Positions 15,388 to 23,893 are shown, counted from the stretch's first letter. The stretch is DNA of 26,588 nucleotides from CAUZSN01 sp963582345 (GCA_963582345.1 CAUZSN010000030.1:1-26588); one strand, 5' to 3'. Notes: generated from the letters alone by a model not told the origin. Translations and numbers: made by a program.

Positions 15388-16629
15388 ATGATGAAGCCCA
15401 TTCACATAGTGTCGGTCGGAGTGCTGGGAATCCTAGGCATATTGGTTGTTCCGGCACTAACCCAGGATATTGATCTGAAACCAGAGGAACTTTTCAAGAA
15501 ACTAGATAAGAACGGTGATGGCGCTCTAGTTCCCGACGAAATCACGAAGGAGCAAGGTCGGTTTTACGATCGACTCATTAGAGTCGGTGACAAGGACGAT
15601 GACGGCATATTGACAACAGATGAGTTTGTGGACGCGTTGCAACAGGATAATCGTCCCGTCGATGGTGCCGGTTTCCTGCATGCTCGCGATGCTCGTCGTG
15701 GAGGTTTCGATCCTAAACGAATTTTCGAGCGTTTAGATCGCAACCAGGATGACAAACTGACTAAGGAAGAGATTCCTGAGAAATTGCGAATGCGACTTGA
15801 GCCGCTCTTCGAGCGCATGGGTAAGGATGATGTGGTTCCGAAAGAAGAGTTTCTGAAGCTTGCCATCCAGCGCGACTTCGGCCAACCACGCCGCAAAGGT
15901 GGCGGATCGGATCAGCGCGACTTCGGCCAACCACGCCGCAAAGGTGGTGGACCGGATCAGCGCGACTTCGGCCAACCACGCCGCAAAGGTGGCGGATCGG
16001 ATCAGCGCGACTTCGGCCAACCACGCCGCAAAGGTGGCGGATCGGATCAGCGCGACTTCGGCCAATCACGCCGCAAAGGTGGCGGATCGGATCAGCGCGA
16101 CTTCGGCCAATCACGCCGCAAAGGTGGCGGACCGGATCGCAATCCTAGTGAATTCCATGGTCCAATCTTCTTACGCAAGATTGACTCCAACAGTGACGGT
16201 CGGATCAGCAAGCAGGAATTGGCTCAAGCTGCCGAAAAGTTCAACGAGTTGGATGTCAACGGTGATGGTAGCCTGGATAGGCGTGAACTATTCGGTCCGC
16301 CGCCAGGTCATGGTCGTCGCGATGCACGCCGAACCGAGCAAAGTATGGAAATACGTCGACCAGTAGGAGAGAAACAAGATGGCCGACGTAAGCCCGGTCG
16401 TGGTCGAAGACGGCCTATTAGTACTGATCAGTTCTTCAATCAGTTCGACAAAAACAGCGACGGCAATATTACGAGTGACGAAGCACCGCCGAAATTGAAG
16501 GAAAACATGGTGCAGATCGATACGAATGGCGACGGCGTTGTCAATGCCGAGGAACTGAAACAGGCATTTTCCCAGCGTCGTGACCGTTCAAACAAAGGCC
16601 GTAAACCACGGAAGGAAAAAGAAGATTAG
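15388..16629 (+). CDS. Secreted EF-hand calcium-binding protein with repeat linker
   Basis: A 413-residue exported protein. After a signal peptide (MMKPIHIVSVGVLGILGILVVPALTQ, cleavage near ALTQ-D) it has EF-hand calcium loops: DKNGDGALVPDE, DKDDDGILTTDE and DRNQDDKLTKEE in the N-terminal half, a degenerate fourth (GKDDVVPKEE), then, after the linker, DSNSDGRISKQE, DVNGDGSLDRRE, DKNSDGNITSDE and DTNGDGVVNAEE. The two halves are joined by six 15-residue basic, Gly-rich units (RDFGQPRRKGGGSDQ type) encoded by tandem 45-bp repeats. The C-terminus is also very basic (RRDRSNKGRKPRKEKED). Secreted EF-hand proteins of this kind are frequent in planctomycetes and may bind calcium in the periplasm or on the surface; the cationic linker could contact polyanions. 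No enzyme domain is present. Confidence 0.88.
   Translation: MMKPIHIVSVGVLGILGILVVPALTQDIDLKPEELFKKLDKNGDGALVPDEITKEQGRFYDRLIRVGDKDDDGILTTDEFVDALQQDNRPVDGAGFLHARDARRGGFDPKRIFERLDRNQDDKLTKEEIPEKLRMRLEPLFERMGKDDVVPKEEFLKLAIQRDFGQPRRKGGGSDQRDFGQPRRKGGGPDQRDFGQPRRKGGGSDQRDFGQPRRKGGGSDQRDFGQSRRKGGGSDQRDFGQSRRKGGGPDRNPSEFHGPIFLRKIDSNSDGRISKQELAQAAEKFNELDVNGDGSLDRRELFGPPPGHGRRDARRTEQSMEIRRPVGEKQDGRRKPGRGRRRPISTDQFFNQFDKNSDGNITSDEAPPKLKENMVQIDTNGDGVVNAEELKQAFSQRRDRSNKGRKPRKEKED
15871..16140 (+). repeat. Six tandem 45-bp in-frame repeats
   Basis: Units start at 15871, 15916, 15961, 16006, 16051 and 16096. Each encodes a 15-residue unit of the type RDFGQPRRKGGGSDQ. Differences are few: CCA or TCA at codon 6 (Pro in units 1-4, Ser in 5-6), TCG or CCG at codon 13 (Pro in units 2 and 6), one silent GGC/GGT change in unit 2, and the final codon of unit 6 (CGC, Arg instead of Gln). 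Near identity at the DNA level points to recent expansion by slippage or unequal exchange. Confidence 0.95.
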
Positions 16630-16675
16630 GCCGTCAACGCGAATCCGATTTGGCTTTTGCTAGACCCAGGCTCTT

Positions 16676-17224
16676 TCAGCGTCCTTTGTCGTTATTGCTT
16701 GAAGACTCTTGCGATGCATAATACCCCGGGTGTGCAGGAATACTTGGGTCAAGCTGGTGAGCTCGCTTGAAGTCAGCGTATGCCTTATCCAGTTCACCTT
16801 TCTTTCCGTAGGCGATGCCCCGGTTCGAATACGCTCCGGCAAGGTCGGGCTTGATCCGGATCGCTTCGTTGAAGTCGGCAATCGCTTTATCCAGTCGATT
16901 TTTCCGGATGTAGGCGATGCCGCGGTTCGAGTACGCTCCTGCGAGGTCGGGCCTGAGTCGGATGACTTCGCTGAAGTCTCCAATTGCATTATCCAGTCGT
17001 CCTTGTTTCACGTGGACGACACCCCGGTTGGAGTACGCCCCTACGTCGTCCGATTTGCGACGAATTGCTTCACTAAATCGGGCTACGGCAGAGTCATAGT
17101 CGGCTAGTTCGGAAGATGTTATTCCATGCTTTAGCCCGTGCTGGATGCCATTTTGGTTACTGCAGCCAATGTTGCAGAACCCGAGTATCGCGAGAAACAT
17201 ACGGCACAGCAGTTTTGTGTTCAT
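16676..17224 (-). CDS. TPR-repeat lipoprotein
   Basis: A 182-residue exported protein with a short basic N-terminus, a hydrophobic stretch (LLCRMFLAILGFCNIG) and Cys in NIGC-SN, a slightly unusual lipobox, so it is probably a lipoprotein. Four TPR-like 34-residue repeats follow (about 38-165), three almost identical in their start: GAYSNRG(V/I)(V/A)(H/Y)...(G/N)(R/E)LD.A..DF..AIR..PDLA. TPR solenoids mediate protein-protein contact. A GTG two codons upstream is a rival start; the ATG at 17224 is preferred. It converges on the EF-hand gene (46 bp between stops) and is divergent from the FG-GAP gene. No partner can be named. Confidence 0.85.
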   Translation of the reverse strand: MNTKLLCRMFLAILGFCNIGCSNQNGIQHGLKHGITSSELADYDSAVARFSEAIRRKSDDVGAYSNRGVVHVKQGRLDNAIGDFSEVIRLRPDLAGAYSNRGIAYIRKNRLDKAIADFNEAIRIKPDLAGAYSNRGIAYGKKGELDKAYADFKRAHQLDPSIPAHPGYYASQESSSNNDKGR

Positions 17225-17396
17225 TCTCACTGAGACAGGTTGTCGAATTGACCAAATAACAGGGTTTCACGTAAAAAAACGCGATAAGTCTCGTTCCTAA
17301 TTTGTCTCGCGGTTATCATTGGCTGCACTCTGACTATTGGCGACCGGGTTGTCAAGTTTTCGGGTGGCCCCGGTTTTCGAACTACTTGCGGCAGGT

Positions 17397-18854
17397 ATGG
17401 CACATTGCGGCCAGCCGAGTCGCGACTTGCACACGCAAGGATCCTTCGTTGCGAGAGTTTTCGACACCACCGTGCCCAATAAGACCAAGAAGAATTCGAA
17501 GGACCCAGAGCCGGAAGCCCAATCACGCTTCACGGGGCGAGGCCCCGCATCGGCCGAGCTGACAATGGTGATGGTCCTTGTCGCTATTGTGCTGGCGGTT
17601 TTGAATGTTGCCGGACCGAAGGTGTCCACGCCAAGACGCGTTTCGTCAGGAGTTCCAATTCCGGATTGCTCGCCATCTGTGCGGTTTGAGCGGCAGTTTG
17701 TCGCAAATCCGTCGAAGGCAATTCCTCGTGTAACGAACGTGCAAATCGTGGATATGGATGGCGACGGCGCGAATGACCTTTTGGTTTGTGACGGCTCGCG
17801 AAACGAGATCATTTGGTATCGCAACGATGATAATGCGGGCTGGGTAGAACACGTCCTGGCAAAAGACATTAAGGTTCCGGCCCATGCAACGTTGGTCGAC
17901 ATCGATTCCGACGGCGATCAGGACATCGTCGTCGCCGTGTTGGGCGACCTACTCCCTTCCGACAAAATGGTGGGGAAGATTGTCGTTCTCTTGAAACAGG
18001 AGACCGGTTACGAACAGCGCGTCTTGCTTGACGATTTGCGCCGTGTAGCGGATGTCCAAGTGGGAGACTTCGATGGCGACAACGATCCGGATTTAGCGGT
18101 GGCGGTGTTCGGCTACGCACGGGGCGAAGTCTTGTGGCTGGAAAACCGCGGCGAGCTTCGTTTCCGCGACCATTTCTTGCTGAGCCGGCCCGGCGGGATT
18201 CATATTCCTGTACACGACTTCGACAATGACGGCGACTTGGACATTATCACGATCATCACCCAGGAAGAGGAAGAAGTTTGGGGCTTTGAGAACGACGGAA
18301 GAGGCCATTTCAGGAAGCGTTTGCTGCATTTCACACATAACTTTGACATTGGCGGCGCTGGCCTTGTCGCATGCGATCTAGATCAAGACGGCGACGTAGA
18401 TCTGTTGTTGCCGCAGGGCGACAACCTGGAACTCTCACACGGATGGCCGCAACCATATCACGGTTGCAAGTGGTTGGAGAACCAGGGTGGGTGGAAGTTT
18501 CAACTGCACCACATCGCGGCATTTGGTGGAACTTATGCGGCCAATTACGGGGACGTGGACGCCGACGGTGATTACGACGTTGTGCTCGTCAGTATGATCA
18601 ACGATTTCAGCGATCCAACGCATCCCAGCGTTGTCTGGTTGGAAAACAACGGTCGCCAGAACTTCACAACCTGGACCGTCGACACATCGCCGCCGGAGTT
18701 AATTTGTGTTGCCTTGGGGGATCTTGACGGCGATGGTCGGGACGATATTGTCGCCGGCGGAATGGACATGCCGTTTTCGGGAGTGCCCGGCACACGTCGT
18801 CTCACGCTTTGGAAGAGTAAGGCGTTCGGGAAAAGCCGGGATGTCTCACGATGA
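17397..18854 (+). CDS. Membrane-anchored FG-GAP/VCBS beta-propeller protein
   Basis: A protein of about 485 residues with an N-terminal basic region, one transmembrane helix (TMVMVLVAIVLAVLNVAG) and an extracytoplasmic part of seven D-x-[DN]-x-[DN]-x-x-x-D repeats: DMDGDGANDLLV, DIDSDGDQDIVV, DFDGDNDPDLAV, DFDNDGDLDIIT, DLDQDGDVDLLL, DVDADGDYDVVL and DLDGDGRDDIVA. Seven calcium-binding repeats fit a seven-bladed FG-GAP propeller, usually a binding scaffold. The start is uncertain: the frame opens at TTG 17337, the first ATG is 17397 (used here), and GTG 17472 would place the basic NKTKK stretch at the N-terminus; none has a good ribosome binding site. Its stop overlaps the next gene's ATG (ATGA), so the two are translationally coupled. 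Confidence 0.85.
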   Translation: MAHCGQPSRDLHTQGSFVARVFDTTVPNKTKKNSKDPEPEAQSRFTGRGPASAELTMVMVLVAIVLAVLNVAGPKVSTPRRVSSGVPIPDCSPSVRFERQFVANPSKAIPRVTNVQIVDMDGDGANDLLVCDGSRNEIIWYRNDDNAGWVEHVLAKDIKVPAHATLVDIDSDGDQDIVVAVLGDLLPSDKMVGKIVVLLKQETGYEQRVLLDDLRRVADVQVGDFDGDNDPDLAVAVFGYARGEVLWLENRGELRFRDHFLLSRPGGIHIPVHDFDNDGDLDIITIITQEEEEVWGFENDGRGHFRKRLLHFTHNFDIGGAGLVACDLDQDGDVDLLLPQGDNLELSHGWPQPYHGCKWLENQGGWKFQLHHIAAFGGTYAANYGDVDADGDYDVVLVSMINDFSDPTHPSVVWLENNGRQNFTTWTVDTSPPELICVALGDLDGDGRDDIVAGGMDMPFSGVPGTRRLTLWKSKAFGKSRDVSR

Positions 18855-20209
18855 CCCCTCTTCGCATCGTGCTGTTGATCGTGATTCTAGGCGAAGCCGC
18901 TTGGATGTGGTTTGATCACAATCGATTGGCATCGGTCGGGTTACCGATTGTTAACCTGGACGTTCTCGAAAAGATCGAAGCCGAGGAACTGATTCCGGTT
19001 CTCAGTCAGGTCGACGCCAGTGATCCGCAGCAACTGATCGACCTGGCAGAAGTCTACCGGACTCTGGGCTTCTTCCCGGCAGCGGATTATTGTTTCATGC
19101 AGGCGGCGCGGTGTTCGCCAGGGAGTTCGGAATACTTGCATTTCTGGGGCGTCACGTTGAGTCGCATGGGTCGACTTAAGGAAGCTCGTGAAAAGTTCAG
19201 TGCTGCTATCGCCGCCGGCGCGCCACACGGCCCATATAGCTGGACGGCGATCGGCGAATGCTGGCTACGCGAAGTGAAACCGCGAAAGGCGGAAGCCGCT
19301 TTACGACAGGCTCAGCAGGTTCCTTGGGCGCAGTTGCTTCTATGCCGTCTTTTGATTCGCCTGGGACGTGCGTCCGAAGCTGTTTCGATCAGCGATCGGC
19401 TCCTCTCCGACTACCCCAAGGCGACGAGAACCCAGCAGATGAGATCGCAGATCGAAGAAGCACTTGGCAATCATGAGGAAGCCCTGCGCTACGAAGAACT
19501 TGCGCGACACTCTATGCAAATGATTCCGCGAGGTACCCCTGCCTCGCGGAACGATGAACTCAGGATGGCACGCTTTGGCAGCCGGGGACAGTATGAAGAA
19601 GCAAACCGATTGCTGGAAGCCGGCGATTTCGAGAACGCATCCCTGGTCGCTCAGCGTGTGGCGGAATCTTCTTCATGGTCCGAACCAGCTTCAATGTTAT
19701 GGGTTTCATGCGAGCTGAAGGCGGGTCGTCATCAAATTGCTCTTGGAATTCTTAAGGATTTGATGGACCGGATCGGTGTATCAGCCAATGTGTCGGAGCT
19801 CAAAGGCGACGTCCAACTAGAATTGGGAGATGAGAGCGCCGCCAGAAAGACGTGGAAGCTGGGAACTGAGTTTGAAGTTTCGCAGTCGCTCCACGAGAAA
19901 CTTGCAAGCCTGTGTCGCCGCATGGAAGACATCGACAGTGTCCGACATCATGAGGGAATGGCGGAATACGCGGCGGGTAAGGCGGCGTGGTTCAAAGACG
20001 ATCTGGGCGCCGCCCGCGACGCATTCTCCAAGGCTACGGAGAAGGTGCCAGACTATGCTCACGCGTGGTATTATCTTGGCGAGACACGCCGCGCCCTCGG
20101 TGACGTTACAGAATCCGCTGCGGCCCACCGCCGTTGCGTCGAGATCAATCCGAATCATGGTCGCGCACTAAAGGTACTCGAGCGTCTTGAGGACGCCTCG
20201 AGGAATTGA
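18851..20209 (+). CDS. Membrane-anchored TPR protein coupled to the FG-GAP gene
   Basis: A 452-residue protein with an N-terminal membrane anchor (LRIVLLIVILGEAAWMWF, about 4-21) and a long alpha-helical part of TPR-like repeats, for example DLAEVYRTLGFFPAADYCFMQAARCSPGS, YLHFWGVTLSRMGRLKEAREKFSAAIAAGA, and near the C-terminus AHAWYYLGETRRALGDVTESAAAHRRCVEINPN. No enzymatic motif is visible. ATG 18851 overlaps the preceding stop by 4 bp (ATGA), showing translational coupling with the FG-GAP propeller protein. Both carry a single N-terminal anchor, so they probably lie side by side on the outer face of the inner membrane and may form a complex. FG-GAP/TPR pairings are known in planctomycetes and related bacteria, but a role cannot be given. 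Confidence 0.82.
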   Translation: MTPLRIVLLIVILGEAAWMWFDHNRLASVGLPIVNLDVLEKIEAEELIPVLSQVDASDPQQLIDLAEVYRTLGFFPAADYCFMQAARCSPGSSEYLHFWGVTLSRMGRLKEAREKFSAAIAAGAPHGPYSWTAIGECWLREVKPRKAEAALRQAQQVPWAQLLLCRLLIRLGRASEAVSISDRLLSDYPKATRTQQMRSQIEEALGNHEEALRYEELARHSMQMIPRGTPASRNDELRMARFGSRGQYEEANRLLEAGDFENASLVAQRVAESSSWSEPASMLWVSCELKAGRHQIALGILKDLMDRIGVSANVSELKGDVQLELGDESAARKTWKLGTEFEVSQSLHEKLASLCRRMEDIDSVRHHEGMAEYAAGKAAWFKDDLGAARDAFSKATEKVPDYAHAWYYLGETRRALGDVTESAAAHRRCVEINPNHGRALKVLERLEDASRN

Positions 20210-20318
20210 GTGTTCTTACCGTCCTCACGCTTCCAGGTTTCAACTGTTGAAGTTCGAGCTCGTGATAGTGAAAATGGCGTCGAGCTGTATAAGGTTTTGG
20301 CGCAAGTAAGATATTGTC

Positions 20319-21695
20319 TCAAAGGTCGATGTCCAGCTCCTCGATCTTCCGGTACAGGCTGGAAAGGCCTAGTTTCAGTCGTTTGGCCGCCTCGCGTTTG
20401 TCTGGCCATTTACGCAAAATACGGCTGATGTGTAGGCGTTCGTAGTGTCGCAGTGCAGATCTCAGTTCGTTCGTATCAGGTAGTGGTTGGCCGATTCCCA
20501 ACAGGTCCGGCGGAAGATCGGTGACATCAATGGTCGTGCTATCGCACATCATCATGGCGCGTTCGATAGAATTGTCCAATTGGCGCACGTTGCCTTTCCA
20601 CTGGGCCGACATTAACAGCCGGATTGTCTCGCTGGTCGCTCCCGTGACCCGTTTGCCCATCGCTTGGGAATACTTGGCGATGAAGAACTCGACCAATTCC
20701 GGAATGTCGTCCAGACGCTCGCACAGCGGCGGGATGTGAATCTTGACGCCGTCCAGACGGTAAAATAAATCCTCCCGGAACCGCTTTTCGGCGACCTCGT
20801 GCATCAGGTCGCGGGTCGTCGATGCGATCAAGCGAGCATTGACGTGGGTTGGCTCTGAGCTGCCGAGCGGCATGATTTCCTGGTATTCGACGGCCCGCAA
20901 CAACTTCGCCTGCGTGCCGATCGGTAGTTGAGCGATTTCGTCTAGAAAAACAGTACCCGTGCCCGCAGTCTTCAATATGCCGGATTGATCAGCAAGGGCA
21001 GTGTGGCCGGAATGATCGCCGGGTATTGCGCCAGCTTTCGAGCCGAAGAGGTGACTTTCCAGTAGTTCAACTGGAAGGGTGCCACAGTTGACGGCCAGAA
21101 ACTTTTCTTTGCTGTTAGGACCTGCAGCGTGGACAGCTCGCGCGAACAACTCCTTGCCGGTGCCCGTTTCACCGACTAACAGCACGTTCGAGTTGGTGAG
21201 GGCGACTTTTCGGATCGTGTGCTGCACGTCAGCGACCACTTTACTCGAACCAACGATCTGCCCGAGATCGTCACTCCTCGAGAGTTCTCGGCGCAGCGAC
21301 TGGTTCTCAAGACACAAGGCGCGAAACTTGAACAAGCGATCAAGTTTATTGAACAGATCTTCGAAGATCACCGGCTTGACGAGATAGTCGAACGCGCCTG
21401 CCTTGAACGCTTCGACCACGTTCTCGACGGTCGAGTACGCGGTGATCATCAACGCCGACGTGTCCGGATTCAGTTGTTGCAGGCGTCTTAGTAAGTCGAT
21501 TCCATCGCCGTCAGGAAGTTGAATGTCACAGATGGCGACTTGGAAATCGTGGATCCGAGCCAATACTAGCGACTCACTGACCGTGCCGGCTTCGGCCACG
21601 TCATATCCTTCGCCGGAAAGAAATTCTTGCAGCGAAGTGCGGATGACTTCTTCGTCTTCGACGAGCAGAATGGATCGTTGTTGCTCGTGTTTCAC
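20319..21695 (-). CDS. NtrC-family response regulator with altered GAFTGA loop
   Basis: A 458-residue regulator with three domains: a receiver (about 8-120, phospho-acceptor D57 in AICDIQLPDGDG, KP at 107-108), a sigma54-interaction AAA+ domain (about 145-370) with Walker A GETGTGKE (175-182), Walker B TVFLDE (248-253) and FREDLFYRL (306-314), and a Fis-type HTH at the C-terminus (HISRILRKWPDKREAAKRL...SSLYRKI). The loop that normally reads GAFTGA and touches sigma54 reads GAIPGD here (222-227). The linker after it (HSGHTALADQSGI) is also unusual. ATPase motifs look intact, so it may hydrolyse ATP but contact RNA polymerase abnormally. It starts at GTG 21695, whose GTGA overlaps the kinase stop, so kinase and regulator are coupled. 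Confidence 0.93.
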   Translation of the reverse strand: MKHEQQRSILLVEDEEVIRTSLQEFLSGEGYDVAEAGTVSESLVLARIHDFQVAICDIQLPDGDGIDLLRRLQQLNPDTSALMITAYSTVENVVEAFKAGAFDYLVKPVIFEDLFNKLDRLFKFRALCLENQSLRRELSRSDDLGQIVGSSKVVADVQHTIRKVALTNSNVLLVGETGTGKELFARAVHAAGPNSKEKFLAVNCGTLPVELLESHLFGSKAGAIPGDHSGHTALADQSGILKTAGTGTVFLDEIAQLPIGTQAKLLRAVEYQEIMPLGSSEPTHVNARLIASTTRDLMHEVAEKRFREDLFYRLDGVKIHIPPLCERLDDIPELVEFFIAKYSQAMGKRVTGATSETIRLLMSAQWKGNVRQLDNSIERAMMMCDSTTIDVTDLPPDLLGIGQPLPDTNELRSALRHYERLHISRILRKWPDKREAAKRLKLGLSSLYRKIEELDIDL

Positions 21696-23095
21696 GATGC
21701 TTGAATTTCTTCGGAGGACACTAAGGTTGTGTGAGATACGTCAGGATGGGCCTTCACGTTTTCACATGTCAGCAAGACGGCAAACGTCGTTCCTTGGCTA
21801 GTGGAGCGCACCAATTGAACACGTACGCCATCCATTTGTTCCGCAATGTTCTTGCAAACAAACAGACCCAGACCCGTTCCAGTTTCTTTTGTCGTGAAGT
21901 ACGGTCGAAAAATCATTTCTTGATGTTCTTTGGCGATTCCGTGACCGTTGTCACGAATCAAAACGTGAATCCAACCCGTTTCTAAGAACGTGGCGATTTC
22001 GATCGTGCCGCCTTCGTCTGTCGCGTCCATCGCATTCAGAATCAGGTTCAGAAAGACCTGCACCAATTGATCGCGCACAATCCTCAACTTGGGGAATCCT
22101 TCGGAAAAACGCGTGACAATCCGCTTTCCTTTCTTCCGCTTGTAGTATTTGGCGATATTCAGCGATGCGAGTATCACAGTGTGTACATCACACAGGCTTT
22201 CTGCGGTCGACGTTGGTCGACCGAAATCGACTAGCTCGCGGAGTGTGCGTTGTATGCGACGCAGTTGATCGTCCACCATCTGCAATCGATCACGTGTGTA
22301 TTCATCGTAGTCGCGTCGGTTCAACAACTGCACCAGCGAGCTAATTGCGGCCAGCGGATTACCAACTTCGTGCGCGATCCCGGCGGCAAGCAAACCGAAC
22401 GCTGCCTGTTTTTCCTGCTGGAGCAGCAGCGCCTGCGACTGCTGCAGCTCTCGTGTCCGCTTGTCGATTCTTTGTTCTAGCAATTCCTGATTCTGCTGTA
22501 GCTGGTCATTGAGTCGTAACAGTCCTCGGCTGGCCGCCTTCACCAGACCGGCCAATGCAGTGCTGGCCCAAGTGACCCACCCCATGATCACCAGCATTAA
22601 CAGTAGTGTTGACAAATGATTCGGTTGTTCGATTCGTCCGCTAAAGGCCAACGTTCCAAAACTCACGGCGTGCAGTGCGAATGTCGAATAAGTGATCCAA
22701 GGCATATATCGGATGGCGCAGACCAGCAGCGACAGAAAATAGTAGAGGCGAAATGGGCTCTCCAACCCGTAGTCGAAATAACACAACAGGCCGATGAAAA
22801 CGGCCTCCATCAATGAAATGAATAGCGGCCATTGGCTTAGAAAGACCTTTCCGCGCAGTCTCCATAATGTATCGATCAACGCGTAGATAGCGCCCAAGGT
22901 CAGGATGCCGTTCAATACTTGCTGATTCGTCAAAACAGATTCGCCAAATTTCACAGCCGGTTGTGCCGTGTCTCGCCCAATGAAATTCACCAGCACATAG
23001 CCCACAGCCAGTCCGAACCAGCGAATCTGGACAGTGATGGATTCAGCGGCCAATTCAAAACGATATTCGTCACCAGCGAGCTCGTTAGATTTCAC
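21692..23095 (-). CDS. Membrane sensor histidine kinase, partner of the NtrC-like regulator
   Basis: A histidine kinase with several transmembrane helices in its first ~190 residues (for example ILTLGAIYALIDTLW, LFISLMEAVFIGLLCYF, LYYFLSLLVCAI, STLLLMLVIMGWVTWASTALAGLV) and no recognisable extracytoplasmic sensor domain. A long coiled coil (QLQQNQELLEQRIDKRTRELQQSQ) leads to the HisKA phospho-site AGIAHEVGNPLAAI, and the ATPase has N-box LNLILNAMDAT, G1 IRDNGHGI, F-box IFRPYFTTK and G2 GTGLGLFV. It should phosphorylate the downstream regulator. The open frame extends to a TTG at 23212, but no ATG exists there; I prefer GTG 23095 (467 residues). The stop overlaps the regulator start (GTGA). 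Confidence 0.92.
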   Translation of the reverse strand: MKSNELAGDEYRFELAAESITVQIRWFGLAVGYVLVNFIGRDTAQPAVKFGESVLTNQQVLNGILTLGAIYALIDTLWRLRGKVFLSQWPLFISLMEAVFIGLLCYFDYGLESPFRLYYFLSLLVCAIRYMPWITYSTFALHAVSFGTLAFSGRIEQPNHLSTLLLMLVIMGWVTWASTALAGLVKAASRGLLRLNDQLQQNQELLEQRIDKRTRELQQSQALLLQQEKQAAFGLLAAGIAHEVGNPLAAISSLVQLLNRRDYDEYTRDRLQMVDDQLRRIQRTLRELVDFGRPTSTAESLCDVHTVILASLNIAKYYKRKKGKRIVTRFSEGFPKLRIVRDQLVQVFLNLILNAMDATDEGGTIEIATFLETGWIHVLIRDNGHGIAKEHQEMIFRPYFTTKETGTGLGLFVCKNIAEQMDGVRVQLVRSTSQGTTFAVLLTCENVKAHPDVSHTTLVSSEEIQAS

Positions 23096-23267
23096 GGCGA
23101 TGCCCAAGTGCTCTCTCGGTTTCTGTGGTGAATGGAGCCGCAGCGTCTTTACGCACAAACGTACATAGTAGATTATATTGAGGTGTATCCAACCGTGTAG
23201 AGTACCGAGCAACTAGCGCCAAATTTGCGGCAGTTGCCACTGTAGTCCTGCGTTTCGGATCGAATGA

Positions 23268-23765
23268 GTACTGAAGAGATGTTTTTCTGAGGACTACAAG
23301 AATCTGCCTGATGTATCCCGGAGTCGCTGTGTTTACTGTGATATGATCTAGCAAGAATTGGCGACACACAGCCGAATCGTTTTGGATACCGACGACTTTG
23401 TCGGATTATGTCCCTATGCCAGCCGATTCCCCTTCGAAACCCGGATTCTGCCCAAGCGACATTCCAGCCACTTCGAAAATATCTTCCATCATGACGTTGA
23501 AGAAATGGGGATGGTACTGAAGGCGATTCTGGGTAAACTAGAGGCCGCGCTTAATGACCCACCGTACAACTATATTATTCACACGGCCCCATTCGATTCG
23601 AACGAGTTGGCTCACTATCATTGGCACCTCGAAATTTTCCCGCGACTCAGCCGCGTCGCGGGATTCGAATGGGGGAGCGGCGTTTACATCAATCCAGTGT
23701 TGCCTGAACAAGCGGCAGAATTCTTGCGCGAGGTGGAAGTGGATTCGAACTACGGGAAAGAATAG
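23268..23765 (+). pseudogene. galT: galT remnant (galactose-1-phosphate uridylyltransferase, 3' half)
   Basis: Reading through an in-frame TAG at 23349-23351, this segment encodes RCVYCDMI-stop-QELATHSRIVLDTDDF and continues FVGLCPYASRFPFETRILPKRH, matching the C-terminal domain of bacterial GalT (C..C then PyASrFPFE..ilPk.H). Further conserved parts follow: HTAPFD....AHYHWHLEIFPRLSRVAGFEWGSGVYINPVLPEQAA. The open part is only 135 residues (possible TTG start 23358) against about 340 for intact GalT. The N-terminal half, including the catalytic HPH motif, is absent: upstream lies another in-frame stop (TGA 23265-23267) and then the divergent kinase gene. It sits directly before a GH57 gene, a known context for galT. 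I read it as a truncated, decayed gene; a re-purposed short C-domain protein is the alternative. Confidence 0.75.
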
Positions 23766-23893
23766 TAGGTGCCGGTTGAACAGATCCATCAAATCGCGTT
23801 TGTAACAGGGAATGCAAATTGAAAACTGCGAATCTCCAAACTCAACTCACCAGTGAGTTCGAGCATCGGCAGTCTGCAATTCTCTCCCATTGC

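Noticed and set aside
15871..16140. CRISPR array
   Set aside because: The units are contiguous with no unique spacers and are an in-frame protein repeat.
15733..16366. Open frames on both strands across the 45-bp repeats (for example 15733-16065 and 15761-16114 minus, 15860-16366 plus)
   Set aside because: The repeat unit is a multiple of 3 and contains no stop in these frames, so they stay open by repetition. They lack ribosome sites and overlap the clearly real EF-hand gene.
20210..20318. Intrinsic terminator between the TPR gene and the NtrC-like gene
   Set aside because: Only a short TTCAAC-T-GTTGAA palindrome and no T-run were found, so no terminator can be supported.
23096..23212. 39-residue N-terminal extension of the histidine kinase from a TTG
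   Set aside because: The extension lacks hydrophobic or domain character and a ribosome site, and lies beside the galT remnant. GTG 23095 is preferred, though not proven.
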